A DNA stretch of 64,000 bases from Mariniflexile sp. TRM1-10 (lineage in GTDB: Bacteria > Bacteroidota > Bacteroidia > Flavobacteriales > Flavobacteriaceae), in NCBI RefSeq assembly GCF_003425985.1, contig NZ_CP022985.1, positions 4,014,001 to 4,078,000 of the forward strand. The letters run 5' to 3'. Below the pieces are notes generated by a model that was not told the DNA's origin, did no database searches, and saw only the letters and a program-made list of their open reading frames with translations. A program made the position numbers and the translations under genes. Below, piece after piece: positions 25,099-35,268 of the stretch (position 1 is its first letter; each line of letters starts with the position of its first letter).

Positions 25099-25203
25099 GG
25101 TTCTCGATACGCTGCGCACTCGAACTGACAGGTTGGGTGGTTGGTTGATGGTTGTCAGTTCGAGTGAAACGCGTAGGCACGGAGCATTTTGTATCGAGAA
25201 CGG
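25099..25203. repeat. Repeat family A, inverted pair right of the GIY-YIG gene
   Basis: Left arm 25099-25130 (GGTTCTCGATACGCTGCGCA ... GAACTGACA) and right arm 25153-25203 (TGTCAGTTCGAGTG ... GTATCGAGAAC) nearly copy the pair at 24528-24621, with a different short loop. Confidence 0.85.
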
Positions 25204-25832
25204 TTGGATGTTAGACGATTAATGATTGATGATTCAGAATTAAGGATTTTTGATTAACGATTAACGATTAACGATTGATGATTCAGAATTCAGAATTTAG
25301 GACTTGAATCAACTTTTAACTTTTAATACGGTTATACGGTTATGTTCTTGTTGTTGTTTAGTAAAATTGACGATTAACGATTAACGATTGATGATTCAGA
25401 ATTCAGAATTTAGGATATTGAATCAACTTTTAACTCTTAACTTTTAATACGGTTATGTTCTTGTGGTCGTTTAGTAAAAACAGTTTTCAACCTTCTAACA
25501 ATCTAACTTTCTAACTATTTAACCTTTTAAAATTGGTTGGATAAAAAAAAGTTATCAGTACTTATTAACAACGAGTTAGGAATCTGGATTTAATATATAT
25601 TTTTGCGATTCAAAAAAAATTCACATATAAACGTCTATAAGTTGTATTTGGACGTATATAATTTCAATGCACCACTAAAAAATTACTTTTATCGATAGAA
25701 AATTACACTTTAACGATTTTATTTTGATGTCTCGAAAGCATTTCATCGAATAAATGAAACTTTTAAACGATAATTTTAATTTTAACCTTAACATTGCGCA
25801 ATGAATTTTATGCTCCCTAAAACCAAGAACTT
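25204..25832. repeat. Heptamer-register DNA and leader of the beta-helix gene
   Basis: From 25252 a run of at least eight units stays in seven-base register. It begins with three GATTAAC copies and drifts through forms such as GATTCAG and AATTTAG. A second copy of the block is at about 25371-25440. From about 25540 the sequence becomes ordinary AT-rich leader without repeats. Confidence 0.75.
25598..25605 (+). promoter_or_regulatory. Possible -7 element for the beta-helix lipoprotein gene
   Basis: The sequence TATTTTTG matches TAnnTTTG. The start codon is about 230 bp downstream, so the leader would be long, and no clear -33 TTG is visible. Confidence 0.35.
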
Positions 25833-27824
25833 ATGAAGATGATTATTAAACCTATGCTTTTTGTATTTACCCTCACGCTATTTTTAACCTCTTGTAACAA
25901 TGAGGAATTATTTGTAGAAGACCTTACAGAGGTTGTGACACCTAACGATCCCGATGGCACTACGCCGGAGGAAGATGTTGATACTACCAATCCTGATGCC
26001 AGTTTACCTTGTGATTTTGATTTAAACAACTTACAGCCCAACCAAACCGTTATTATTAACTGTACTATGGATTTAGGTGGTGCTACCATCAACGTACCCT
26101 CTAGTGTTACTATTGTGTATGAAGGCGGCGATATTATAAACGGTACGCTTAATTTTTTGGATAACGCCACGATTTCTGGTGAACTTTTAAACAGTACCTT
26201 AACCATGGGTGGGGCCAAGCCTCAACTAAAAGACCCTGCTTTTGAATTTAACCCCAAACGTTGGGGAATTGTTGAAGGTGAAACGACTTCAGCAATTGCT
26301 TTAAAGAATAGAGATATTTTAGAATCTATGATGGTTCGTGTGAAAGACATGGGTGTTACTACTTTTAAAATAGATAAAATGGATGCTTATTTTGAAGTGA
26401 GTAAAGTAACTAGTACCACAACTAATCAAAATTTTTATCCAAGTATTGAAGCTATAAATATACCTTCTGATTTTAATTTGTTTTTGACAGATAACACACA
26501 TCTTAGAACTTATCCAAATAATGCAAGTGATGGTAGGTTAATAGCTTTTAGAGATGTTTCTAATTCTTCAATAAAAGGAGGTAATCTTCATGGAGATCGC
26601 GATGAACACGACTATTCTAATCATAGTAAAGGCGAAGGCGGTAATCATATAATGGAAGTTCATGGATCTAATAATATACTTATTGATAATGTAAATATGC
26701 AAATGGGATCTAAAGGAGGGTTATTTATAAATTCTATTAACTTTACTTTCCAACCAGATTATATTCCCTCACATCATGTTACAATAAAAAATTGTGTTTT
26801 TAAAGATAATAGGAGGATGTCAGTAGCCTTAACCGATGGTAATAATATATTATTTGAAAATAATCAATTTATTGACACAGCATTAGATAGACCAAATTCA
26901 GATGGAGGAGTTGTAGGTTTTGCAGTTAATATTGAAGCTGTAAGAACAAGGGATGAAATAACAGGTGCTCTTATTTTATATGAAAGAGTATATGATGTTG
27001 TATTTAGAGGAAACTCCGAAACAGGAAGTAGAGTGGGAGGATTGAATATTTATACTGGAGAAAATGTTATAGTTGAAAATAATGAATTTGAAAATAAAGT
27101 TAATTGGAGTTACGCTTCAAGTGCTAGAATAAGAAATAATACATTTAAAGCATCTACAAAATCTAAAGTTTTTCCTGCTATTAATGCAGGGGGAAGTGGT
27201 GATACTGTTTTTGATAATCAAATTTCAGGAAATAATATATCAGGATATGATATTGGGATTTCTGCTTATCATAAAAATGTTAAAATATTTGAGAATAATA
27301 TTGAAAATTGCTTAACAGGGATTCAATTAAAATCCATAAGTGATTCAGAAATATATAATAATAATATATTTAGCAATGTTCCATCAAGCAGAGGCATTAT
27401 GATTCACTATACTAATGCAAATAATATAAATATATATAAAAATAAAATATCCACAATTACAGACAATCTGTTTATAGATACATTAAACCAAGAAGTTGGA
27501 CAAGAAAACTATACGGTTAGCCTTTTCGAAAATGAATGTATTTCTAACGCCTCAGTTACATTAAGTCAAGCAAAGGGTGTTGTTTTTGAAAATAATACAT
27601 CAAATGGAAAACTTCAATTAACAAACACTAAAGAAATTAAAATAGTAAATAATATTATCAAGTCATTAAATACTCATGGGATTTTGCTAATGGGTGAAAA
27701 TTTTAATGTACACATAGAAGCAAATTCAATATTTTATCCAGAAAACACTCGTTTTCAATGTATTTACATTGCGAGTACTAATATTATTAATGAGATATTT
27801 CAAGATTCTAATTCTTGTAATTAA
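25833..27824 (+). CDS. Lipoprotein with right-handed parallel beta-helix (PbH1 repeats)
   Basis: This 663-residue protein has an N-terminal signal with lipobox LFLTSC (Cys at residue 21) and an acidic, Pro/Thr/Asp-rich linker, so it is an exported lipoprotein. From about residue 230 it shows repeated motifs of the type NNILIDNVNM, HVTIKNCVFKDNRR, NNILFENNQFIDT and NVIVENNEFENK. These Asn-ladder coils of about 22-25 residues indicate a beta-helix as in pectate-lyase-like or alginate-lyase-like proteins. It is the only plus-strand gene in the first 43 kb and converges on the CapK-like gene. Binding, trimming or epimerising the locus polysaccharide is plausible but not shown. The first roughly 145 codons use noticeably more G and C than the rest. 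Confidence 0.8.
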   Translation: MKMIIKPMLFVFTLTLFLTSCNNEELFVEDLTEVVTPNDPDGTTPEEDVDTTNPDASLPCDFDLNNLQPNQTVIINCTMDLGGATINVPSSVTIVYEGGDIINGTLNFLDNATISGELLNSTLTMGGAKPQLKDPAFEFNPKRWGIVEGETTSAIALKNRDILESMMVRVKDMGVTTFKIDKMDAYFEVSKVTSTTTNQNFYPSIEAINIPSDFNLFLTDNTHLRTYPNNASDGRLIAFRDVSNSSIKGGNLHGDRDEHDYSNHSKGEGGNHIMEVHGSNNILIDNVNMQMGSKGGLFINSINFTFQPDYIPSHHVTIKNCVFKDNRRMSVALTDGNNILFENNQFIDTALDRPNSDGGVVGFAVNIEAVRTRDEITGALILYERVYDVVFRGNSETGSRVGGLNIYTGENVIVENNEFENKVNWSYASSARIRNNTFKASTKSKVFPAINAGGSGDTVFDNQISGNNISGYDIGISAYHKNVKIFENNIENCLTGIQLKSISDSEIYNNNIFSNVPSSRGIMIHYTNANNINIYKNKISTITDNLFIDTLNQEVGQENYTVSLFENECISNASVTLSQAKGVVFENNTSNGKLQLTNTKEIKIVNNIIKSLNTHGILLMGENFNVHIEANSIFYPENTRFQCIYIASTNIINEIFQDSNSCN

Positions 27825-27836
27825 TTTTCATATTCC

Positions 27837-27880
27837 CCCAGTTGAAGCATTATATATAATGACTTCAACTGGGTTATTTT
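27837..27880. terminator. Bidirectional intrinsic terminator between convergent genes
   Basis: Arms CCCAGTTGAAG (27837-27847) and CTTCAACTGGG (27863-27873) pair perfectly. The loop CATTATA/TATAATG extends the stem with a single unpaired A. A T-rich run follows on the plus side, and A-rich sequence precedes it. It lies in the 49 bp between the two convergent stop codons. Confidence 0.9.
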
Positions 27881-29250
27881 TTTAAATTATTTTTAACTAA
27901 TCTAAACTTTCCACTTTTTTCTACTGGAATTTGATTCACATAATTTATTTCAACACCAATTTTTTCTCCAACGCGGTCTCTTAAATTTTTTAAAAATGTT
28001 TGTTCATCTTTAATTGAAAAAACATTGTCATCTTTTTCAATTAAAACTAAAAGCTGCTTGATAGAGTCTTGTTGTATTTGAAATTTAACGATTCCTTGTA
28101 CGCCTTTTAAACAATTAGAAATATTTCCTAAATTGATTTTTCCTATTTCTTCTGAAAAAATATAATCAGAAACACGACCTGAAATTTCTTTAACTAATGG
28201 ATTGTTATTACCGCAAGAACAGCACCCATCTTGTAATTCAATCTGATCTCCTATATCATATCTTATGAGAGGTGTACCATGTGTGTTAAAACTAGTAACA
28301 ACTAATCTGCCTTTTCTACTAGGTTTGTTCTCTGAATTGAGAACTTCAAATACGCCACTTTGCAATTCTAAATGCAAATTTTTATTTACACATTCTAAGA
28401 TAAATGGAGCACCTTCTGAAGATGCATATTGATTGTAAATGTTAGTCTTAAAATACCCTTCAATGACATTACGAATATCAGGAGTTATTGTTTCTGCTGT
28501 AGGGAAAATTGCTTTAATTATATTGGAAGGAAATATTATTTGATTATTAATGCCATATTTTGCAATTTCATACATGGTTGAAGGAAATCCTACCATATAC
28601 TCTGGCTTATAAGAAATTAAGTTCTTAAGATAAAAATCTAAATATTTACTATGAATATGGAATGTGGAATAATATCTAACATTATAAAAATAATCTGTTT
28701 TCCAAAATCTATTCTTCTTTATGTCTTTTGAATTTAAAAGGTTTTTTCCACTAAACCAAGCCGTTTTCTTTCCAAGTTTATAACCAAAGCCACTTCTGAA
28801 ATTATCTAAGATTGCAAATCTCTCCTGTACGTCAGACGACGTATAAATTACCTCAAGAGACTTTCCAGTTGTACCTCCTGTTTTAGCTGTATGTCCATCT
28901 TCCTTCTTAATCGTATATACTTCATCAATATTTTTTCTTAATGTCTCTTTATCCATTATAGGAAGTTCATCAATTCTGTCTAAACTATCTGGAATTTCTA
29001 CTGTATTTAATGTTTTTTTGTAATATTTAGAATTTTCCATTGTATAATGAATGAGTTCCTTATATTTTTGAGACTGTACAGTTATCAACTCACCTAATGT
29101 TAGGTCTTTGTTGTTAAAATAGCGGTTTTTGTATTCTTTGTATTTACCAGAATATCTTTCTTTATAAGCTAAAATATTAAAAATAGACACTATGCCATTT
29201 TGTATAAAATGCGGGGACTTTGCGTAAATTATATCTTTTAAATTTTTCAT
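27874..29250 (-). CDS. CapK/PaaK-like adenylate-forming enzyme
   Basis: This 458-residue protein of the phenylacetate-CoA-ligase-like family has the P-loop-like AKTGGTTGKSLEV, YASSEGAPFILEC, TPLIRYDIGD with the nearby Cys cluster CCSCGNNNP, and the closing VEKSGKFRLVKNNLKK. CapK-type members are common in capsule loci and are thought to activate a carboxylic acid, perhaps for attachment to a sugar; the substrate is unknown. It is the last gene of the Wzx/Wzy operon, 1 bp after the EpsF-like GT, and ends at a strong terminator. Confidence 0.85.
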   Translation of the reverse strand: MKNLKDIIYAKSPHFIQNGIVSIFNILAYKERYSGKYKEYKNRYFNNKDLTLGELITVQSQKYKELIHYTMENSKYYKKTLNTVEIPDSLDRIDELPIMDKETLRKNIDEVYTIKKEDGHTAKTGGTTGKSLEVIYTSSDVQERFAILDNFRSGFGYKLGKKTAWFSGKNLLNSKDIKKNRFWKTDYFYNVRYYSTFHIHSKYLDFYLKNLISYKPEYMVGFPSTMYEIAKYGINNQIIFPSNIIKAIFPTAETITPDIRNVIEGYFKTNIYNQYASSEGAPFILECVNKNLHLELQSGVFEVLNSENKPSRKGRLVVTSFNTHGTPLIRYDIGDQIELQDGCCSCGNNNPLVKEISGRVSDYIFSEEIGKINLGNISNCLKGVQGIVKFQIQQDSIKQLLVLIEKDDNVFSIKDEQTFLKNLRDRVGEKIGVEINYVNQIPVEKSGKFRLVKNNLKK

Positions 29251-29251
29251 A

Positions 29252-30391
29252 TTATTTATCTGTTTTCAAATAAAAATCTTCCAATAAATTTGTATTCATA
29301 TGAATGTCATATCCATTTTTTTCAATTAAATCAAAATTATCTTTTCTTACATATGGCACCTTATCTAAAATTTTATCTGCCCACACATCAGGAGCATTGT
29401 TGATAGAAAGAAAGTCTATATCTTTTGTTATAGATACTTCATTTGTAATACTATCAGAGGCTAAAATTTTGATTCCTGCCGCTTGTGCTTCAATTAAAGT
29501 TACTGGTAAACCCTCATAAAAAGATGGAAAAACAAAAACATCAAACATTTGGTACAATTGTGGGATATCCGTTCTAATACCTAAAAAAAGAAGTTTTTCT
29601 GCGATATCTAAATTTTCTGCGTCTTTTTGTATTTGTTTTCTCAGCTCACCATCACCGACGAGAATCAATATACTATTTGGTTTCTTTTTTACAAGACAAG
29701 CAAAAATTTGCAATAAAAATGAATGATTTTTTTGGCTATTAAATCTTCCAACATGACCAATGACTAGTTTATTTTCTAAATTAAATTCTTTTTTATAGGC
29801 TGCACTAACTAATTTATCAAATTTAAATATATTGGCGTTAATTGCATTATTCATTATAGTAAAATCAGTTTGATTCCCAAATAACCATTTGCCTGCTTTT
29901 TCACCACAAGAAAAATAGTGTGAAGCATATTTATGAATATTTTTTTTTAATTTAAGTTTAATAATTTTTTTAATTAGTTCTTTAGTGCTTTCTTTATTAT
30001 TTAATAAGTCTTTAAGTTTTATTTCTTCAATGGCAATATGGGCATGTGCTATGCGGCATGGGATTTTAAACTCCTTAGCTATTTTTAAAGGAAAGCTACT
30101 AAAGGTATTAATATGTGAGTGTATGATTTCATATTCAGGACGTTCCTTAAAAAACGCTCTTAATGATTTGTAATATTTTTCCGGAAACAAGGGGTTAATA
30201 GCATCAAACCTATATATTTTCCCTCCTAAACGTTCAATCTCTTCGTCAAAATCGGCTTTTTCTTTTCTATGGACTAAAAAATCGAATTGCACCTTGCTTT
30301 TGTCTATTTGTCGGTAATAATTCATAATCATAGATTCGGCACCGCCCCGATTCATAATTGTAAAAACCTGTAATACTCTAATGGCTGCCAT
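29252..30391 (-). CDS. Family 4 glycosyltransferase, EpsF-like
   Basis: This 379-residue GT-B enzyme begins VLQVFTIMNRGGAESMIMNYYRQID, the start pattern of the EpsF subfamily. The C-terminal half has IGHVGRFNSQKNHSFLLQIF, ILVGDGELRKQI and VFPSFYEGLPVTLIEAQAAG with the E-x7-E motif. It overlaps the upstream GT2 gene by one base (TAATG type). It should add one sugar to the lipid-linked repeat unit at the cytoplasmic face; donor and linkage are not determined. Confidence 0.9.
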   Translation of the reverse strand: MAAIRVLQVFTIMNRGGAESMIMNYYRQIDKSKVQFDFLVHRKEKADFDEEIERLGGKIYRFDAINPLFPEKYYKSLRAFFKERPEYEIIHSHINTFSSFPLKIAKEFKIPCRIAHAHIAIEEIKLKDLLNNKESTKELIKKIIKLKLKKNIHKYASHYFSCGEKAGKWLFGNQTDFTIMNNAINANIFKFDKLVSAAYKKEFNLENKLVIGHVGRFNSQKNHSFLLQIFACLVKKKPNSILILVGDGELRKQIQKDAENLDIAEKLLFLGIRTDIPQLYQMFDVFVFPSFYEGLPVTLIEAQAAGIKILASDSITNEVSITKDIDFLSINNAPDVWADKILDKVPYVRKDNFDLIEKNGYDIHMNTNLLEDFYLKTDK

Positions 30392-31299
30392 TAAAAATCA
30401 TTTTTAGTTTTGTATCGAATGTACAGGTTTAATACCACTCCAAAAGGAATCGCCAGAATTGTCGTAAGTTTTTTTGGTGATTCTGAAATAAACTTACTGT
30501 TTTTTGTAAATAGTGCACTGGATACATAATGAATGGCATTTTTAAATTGGTCTTTAAAATTTTTAGCTAATTGCATTCTGCTTTTTCTAGAAAAGGCAAA
30601 ACCTTGAGGGTGTCTTCGGTATTGTTTTAGTATGTTCATACTAGACCCATCTTGCATATATTCAACAATACAAAATGCCTCATTTACAGGATATAACTTA
30701 TAGTCTTGATCTATCAGTTGATATAAATATCCAAGGGGTACAAATCTTTCATTTTTAAAAATAGGGTATGGTGGGTACTTTTTTACAACTTCAGTACGAT
30801 ATACTAATTTTTTATCCCCTTTAACACCATATTTATTATACAATTCATAAAGCGTCGTTGATTTAATATGCTGAGGTATTTTTGTGCCAATTATGTTTTC
30901 ATCTTTATCAATATCTAAGCCCACTAAACCAGCATATTCAGCTTTATTTTTAATATTTTCCCAATGTAACAGTATTTTTTCAACGGCATCAATAGGCATA
31001 TAATCATCCGAATCAATACATACATTTAATTTGGTTTCAATTAAACGGTATGCTGCATTATGACCCCCATGCATCCCTTGATTTTCCTGATAGTGATATT
31101 GAATTTCAATCTTGTTTTCCAATATCCATGAGTTGACCAATTCTTTCGTATTATCTGTTGAACCATCATCGATAATTAACCAAATAAAATCTTGATTTGA
31201 TTGAGATATCAAGCTTTGATATACTTGATTTAAACAGTACGCTCTATTATAAGTAGGCGTGAATACGGTAATTAACTTCATTGCTTGCATTTTAATCAT
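30391..31299 (-). CDS. Family 2 glycosyltransferase
   Basis: This 302-residue GT-A enzyme has ITVFTPTYNRAYCLNQVYQSL at the N terminus, IIDDGSTDNT, and the metal-binding cluster CIDSDDYMP. The start at 31299 overlaps the polymerase gene by 4 bp; an internal Met at 31281 (MKLITVF) is an equally good start. No transmembrane helix is obvious. It would add a sugar to the growing repeat unit. Confidence 0.9.
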   Translation of the reverse strand: MIKMQAMKLITVFTPTYNRAYCLNQVYQSLISQSNQDFIWLIIDDGSTDNTKELVNSWILENKIEIQYHYQENQGMHGGHNAAYRLIETKLNVCIDSDDYMPIDAVEKILLHWENIKNKAEYAGLVGLDIDKDENIIGTKIPQHIKSTTLYELYNKYGVKGDKKLVYRTEVVKKYPPYPIFKNERFVPLGYLYQLIDQDYKLYPVNEAFCIVEYMQDGSSMNILKQYRRHPQGFAFSRKSRMQLAKNFKDQFKNAIHYVSSALFTKNSKFISESPKKLTTILAIPFGVVLNLYIRYKTKNDF

Positions 31300-32399
31300 T
31301 TAATAAACCCATAATAGATATAAGACATAAAATATGTAAAAGCAAAATAAACCAGAATTATTTTGCCTATCAATAGATGCTGATTTTTAAAGAAATTTTG
31401 TTTAAGGAATGGATAAATAATCACTAAAGCCATCATAAACCAAGACAAATAGGCAAACCGATTTGAAAAATCAGCCCTAATCACTAGAATCCAAAATCCA
31501 TTACAAATTAAATAAGTGTTTAAAAGTTGAAAGTAGAATTTATCTTCAAATTTCTTTTTATAAATAAAGTACCAACCTGCAACCACGGCAAACGCACTAT
31601 GAAATAAAAAATCCCACCTGAAACTATTACCGACGTTAGCATCCTCAGGTGTTAGATAATCAGCTAATCTGTCATCTCCGAATCCTAAGCTTGTGAATAA
31701 AGCTATCCATAAACTACCCATTACTAATGATAAGGGAATGCATAATAACCAAGCCTTCAGATAAACTTTTGGATTGTTATAAAAATAGGTTAAAAGATAG
31801 GCAGCAATAGGGAGCAGTAATGTTTTATGAAATAAAATAGCCCATAAAAAAAATAAGCTCATGATTATTTTCTTTTCACGAAAACATAATCCCCAAAGAA
31901 AAATGGACGCCGCAATCCCATTTCTTACACCATTAACTCCATAGGTCCAAAATGAAAATGAAACTATAAACATGACAAATGCATAATACCAAAATTCCTT
32001 AAATAAGTTTTTTGATATTTTATATAATGGAAATACATATAAAAAAGAACAAATTGTGAAAAATGTATGAGCTGATACTAAAGTGGACAAACTTTTCATG
32101 AAAACATGCCAACCCCAATCGTTAGCATCGGCAATAGGTTCTCCCAAGCTATATAAGTTAAATGCATGGAAATAATTAATTGTATCTCCAAAACCATATT
32201 TGGATGTTATAGGTCTTTGTCCAATAAAAAATATAATAAACACTAAAAGTATCAATCCTAAAGTATTTATAAATAGAATATTTTTTTTATCATCCATTTT
32301 TAAAACATAGGTATGCAGCAAGGTGAATAATACACCAAACAAGCATAAATTGATGTATAAATCGTAATAGTATTGTATAGGAATTATGCTGCTTTCCAT
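31296..32399 (-). CDS. EpsG-family polysaccharide polymerase (Wzy role)
   Basis: This 367-residue integral membrane protein has about ten hydrophobic helices and the EpsG signature GQRPITSKYGFGDTINYF near residues 60-77. YGVNGVRNGIAASIFLWGL in the middle is also typical. It is the only candidate polymerase in the operon, next to GT genes and in the same operon as Wzx, so it most likely joins repeat units on the periplasmic side. Confidence 0.87.
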   Translation of the reverse strand: MESSIIPIQYYYDLYINLCLFGVLFTLLHTYVLKMDDKKNILFINTLGLILLVFIIFFIGQRPITSKYGFGDTINYFHAFNLYSLGEPIADANDWGWHVFMKSLSTLVSAHTFFTICSFLYVFPLYKISKNLFKEFWYYAFVMFIVSFSFWTYGVNGVRNGIAASIFLWGLCFREKKIIMSLFFLWAILFHKTLLLPIAAYLLTYFYNNPKVYLKAWLLCIPLSLVMGSLWIALFTSLGFGDDRLADYLTPEDANVGNSFRWDFLFHSAFAVVAGWYFIYKKKFEDKFYFQLLNTYLICNGFWILVIRADFSNRFAYLSWFMMALVIIYPFLKQNFFKNQHLLIGKIILVYFAFTYFMSYIYYGFIK

Positions 32400-32418
32400 A
32401 GAATCAACCGAACTATAT

Positions 32419-32985
32419 TTAAACTGTTTTTATTTTTATCACTTTAGCAGGATTTCCAACCACTATAGCGTTTTCAGGTACATCTTTAACCACTACAGCT
32501 CCAGCACCTATCTCTGCATTATTTCCTATTTTAATACCTCCAATAACAATAGCACCTGTATAAATAGATACGTTGTTGCCAATAGTAGGCCTTTTTCCAT
32601 TGACTTCGCCTACTGTTACCAGATGATTAACATAAAAGTTTTCGCCAATAGACTCCGCATTTAAAATGGTACAATAAGGATGGCCTGTCAGGATGCCACC
32701 TGCAAGCTTTGTAGTTATATCTATGGTAAAATTCCGTTCTTTTCTACAATATATATTTAAAATGTAAATTAAAGAATTTTGTATTCTGAAATAAAAAATG
32801 GTTCTAAAATCTTTTGAATGTGCCAAAAAATGGAGTAGGAGCTCCCCTTTATTTTTATGGATGCTTTTTGCTTCTGCCCAACGTCGTAAGTCTTGGTCTA
32901 TAACCCCCTTGTTTTTACTTGTTAAATAGAGTAAAAGGTGTGGAAGTAATACTACTTTATATAAAGTAAAAAGGAGCGTTCTCAT
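32419..32985 (-). CDS. CysE/serine-acetyltransferase-like hexapeptide O-acetyltransferase
   Basis: This 188-residue protein has a helical N-terminal third ([23 protein letters not shown]) and a left-handed beta-helix with [37 protein letters not shown]. The motif [19 protein letters not shown] has the catalytic His and the loop of the CysE group. In polysaccharide loci such proteins O-acetylate a sugar hydroxyl. It overlaps the downstream-reading GT4 gene by 4 bp. Confidence 0.85.
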   Translation of the reverse strand: MRTLLFTLYKVVLLPHLLLYLTSKNKGVIDQDLRRWAEAKSIHKNKGELLLHFLAHSKDFRTIFYFRIQNSLIYILNIYCRKERNFTIDITTKLAGGILTGHPYCTILNAESIGENFYVNHLVTVGEVNGKRPTIGNNVSIYTGAIVIGGIKIGNNAEIGAGAVVVKDVPENAIVVGNPAKVIKIKTV

Positions 32986-34109
32986 TTTTTAATTTCGGTT
33001 AATTTATTAAACATAGCCATCCATTGGTGCATTATATCCTTAACGCTGTAATTTGCAGCATGTATTCTTGCTTGTTTGCCCCATGCTTTTCTTTTATTAG
33101 GGTTTGCCATGATTTCCAGTAAAGCTTCCGAAAACCCATTTATATCCATGGGGTCAATCAATTTACCAGTATCATTACTAATGATGTTTCTAGGACCATT
33201 AGGACAATCAAAAGAAATAATAGGTAAGCCACATGCTTGCGCTTCTAATAATACCAAAGGAAAGCATTCGTTGGCAGATGTCATTACAAAAAGCGATGAA
33301 CTTAGCATTTTACTCTGTATATTGTTAGTAGGGCCTTTTAAAAAGACATGATTGTTTAGATTTTTATCATGTATTCGTTTTTGTAACTTCTCTAAATAAT
33401 GGGTGTCACCCGTACCGTAGATGTGTAATTGCCATTCTTTATTCTTTGTATGGACCTGTTCCCAAATATCAATTAATACCTCAAATTGTTTAACAGGGGC
33501 TATTCTTCCAGCTGCAATGGCAACGAGGGTATCTAATTTAGAAACCGTATCGGGGTAAAATGTTAAGGGATTTGGTATGGTGACCACATTATCCGTTTTA
33601 TAATAGGTCGCTTCGTCGGGATTCAATACGATTAATCTATCGTATTTTGACTCTACAAAATCGGCAAACATTAAAAAATACTTTTTCATTGATTTGCTGG
33701 ATTTTTGTCTGTGTACGTCTTCAATGGATTTTGAAAAATGAAACTCTTTTATTTTGGGGATGTTTTTGTTTATAAAGGGTATAAAATAAGTATCGACACT
33801 GTGGCTACAAACCACCACTACATCTGGGTTAATTTCATTTAAAGCGCTGCGTAATTTAAAAATGTGCCTAGGGATTTTTAATAGATTTTTTGGATGAAAA
33901 TACGATATGAGCCTATTATAATTAATCTTTAAATCTTTAAAAACAATGTTGGAATTAAAGCTGTAGCAAGGCTCCATGTCCTTTTGTTCTGAAGTCACTA
34001 TATACACGGTGTTTTCTTTTATAGCCGCAAGGTCATTTGCCTTAATGGAAAGTACTCGTTCTATGCCCCCATGTAAATATACTTGGTCTATTATAAAAAC
34101 AATCTTCAT
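32982..34109 (-). CDS. Family 4 glycosyltransferase
   Basis: This 375-residue GT-B enzyme reads [24 protein letters not shown] at the N terminus, [20 protein letters not shown] in the hinge region and [20 protein letters not shown] with E-x7-E, then [12 protein letters not shown]. It is clearly paralogous to the next gene upstream (similar [11 protein letters not shown] and FDCPxGPxxII segments), so the two probably arose by duplication and add consecutive sugars. Confidence 0.9.
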   Translation of the reverse strand: MKIVFIIDQVYLHGGIERVLSIKANDLAAIKENTVYIVTSEQKDMEPCYSFNSNIVFKDLKINYNRLISYFHPKNLLKIPRHIFKLRSALNEINPDVVVVCSHSVDTYFIPFINKNIPKIKEFHFSKSIEDVHRQKSSKSMKKYFLMFADFVESKYDRLIVLNPDEATYYKTDNVVTIPNPLTFYPDTVSKLDTLVAIAAGRIAPVKQFEVLIDIWEQVHTKNKEWQLHIYGTGDTHYLEKLQKRIHDKNLNNHVFLKGPTNNIQSKMLSSSLFVMTSANECFPLVLLEAQACGLPIISFDCPNGPRNIISNDTGKLIDPMDINGFSEALLEIMANPNKRKAWGKQARIHAANYSVKDIMHQWMAMFNKLTEIKK

Positions 34110-35224
34110 GATAGCTTATCTTTCATTAATTGTTTAAAAAGACCATCCCATTGTTTTATGATTTTCTCGGGTAAGTAGCGCGCGCTATTTTTTTTAGCTT
34201 TATTTCCCATGTCACGTCTTAAAGTATCATTTTCAATTAAAGCATTTAGTTTTTCACCCAACGCCTTGGTGTCTCCGTTAGGAACCAAAAATCCATCGAT
34301 GTTATTCGTTATAATATCACTAGGACCATAAGGGCAATCAAAGGACACACAGGGCACGCCATAAGCCATGGCTTCCGTTAATACCATCCCAAAACCCTCA
34401 TAGCGTGATGACATGACGTAAATAGAGGCGTCTCGGTATTTTTCAGCAATGTTTTTTACAGGGTCATAAAAATGCACCGTATTGGAAATACCTAAATTTT
34501 TAGCCAAGTCTTCCAGTTTTTCAGAGTTGTCTTTTGTGCCATAAATATCCAATTCCCAATCGGGATTTTTTTCATGGACCAGTTTCCAGCTTTTTAACAA
34601 GCGATCATAGCCTTTTTGGTAGCTTTGTTTACCAACTGCCAACACCCTTTTATTTTTTAAGTCGCTTTGCTCTATAGGATAAAAAGATAAAGGATTGGGG
34701 ATCACTTCCATATTTTTTAAATACCATTCTTTGGTGTTCCCCTTAGTTAGTACAATAAATTTATCATAAAATTGTCCTCCAAAATCCATTATTTTGAATA
34801 GGACCTGTTTTTTGATTTTGTTTATGACTGTTTTTTTGTTTTTAATTGAAATGTTTTTGGAAACATGGCGCTCATAAACCATGGGGCAGGGCTTTTTAAT
34901 AAGTAAGGGTAAAAACAATCCCTTTAAGCCATCATCACAAACCAAAACAATATCTGGTGCCACTTCTTTTATTACTTTTTTTATACCTTTTCTATATGTT
35001 CTTAAATACTGAATGGGGTTTCCTTTTACCGAAATATCATGATATACAATGTGTTTGCTAAATGTATAAAACACCTCTTTTTCACCCTGATTTAATGTAA
35101 GAATGTGTATTTTGTAATCATACTTATCGGCTAAATAAGAAGCCTTGATAGACAATACACGCTCTAAACCTCCAGGGCCACATATTTGATTTGTTATGTA
35201 TAGTAACTTAACAGATTTAACCAT
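34106..35224 (-). CDS. Family 4 glycosyltransferase, paralogue of its neighbour
   Basis: This 372-residue GT-B enzyme has [64 protein letters not shown] and VSFDCPYGPSDIITNNIDGFLV. It overlaps the neighbouring GT4 by 4 bp. The nearly parallel architecture of the two genes points to tandem duplication followed by divergence in acceptor choice. Confidence 0.9.
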   Translation of the reverse strand: MVKSVKLLYITNQICGPGGLERVLSIKASYLADKYDYKIHILTLNQGEKEVFYTFSKHIVYHDISVKGNPIQYLRTYRKGIKKVIKEVAPDIVLVCDDGLKGLFLPLLIKKPCPMVYERHVSKNISIKNKKTVINKIKKQVLFKIMDFGGQFYDKFIVLTKGNTKEWYLKNMEVIPNPLSFYPIEQSDLKNKRVLAVGKQSYQKGYDRLLKSWKLVHEKNPDWELDIYGTKDNSEKLEDLAKNLGISNTVHFYDPVKNIAEKYRDASIYVMSSRYEGFGMVLTEAMAYGVPCVSFDCPYGPSDIITNNIDGFLVPNGDTKALGEKLNALIENDTLRRDMGNKAKKNSARYLPEKIIKQWDGLFKQLMKDKLS

Positions 35225-35268
35225 TGTTTTTTAAGATTTTAAAGAATAAATGACTTATAATTATATAT

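Noticed and set aside
32386..32664. Plus-strand open frame overlapping the CysE-like gene.
   Set aside because: It is antisense to well-supported genes and has no protein features.
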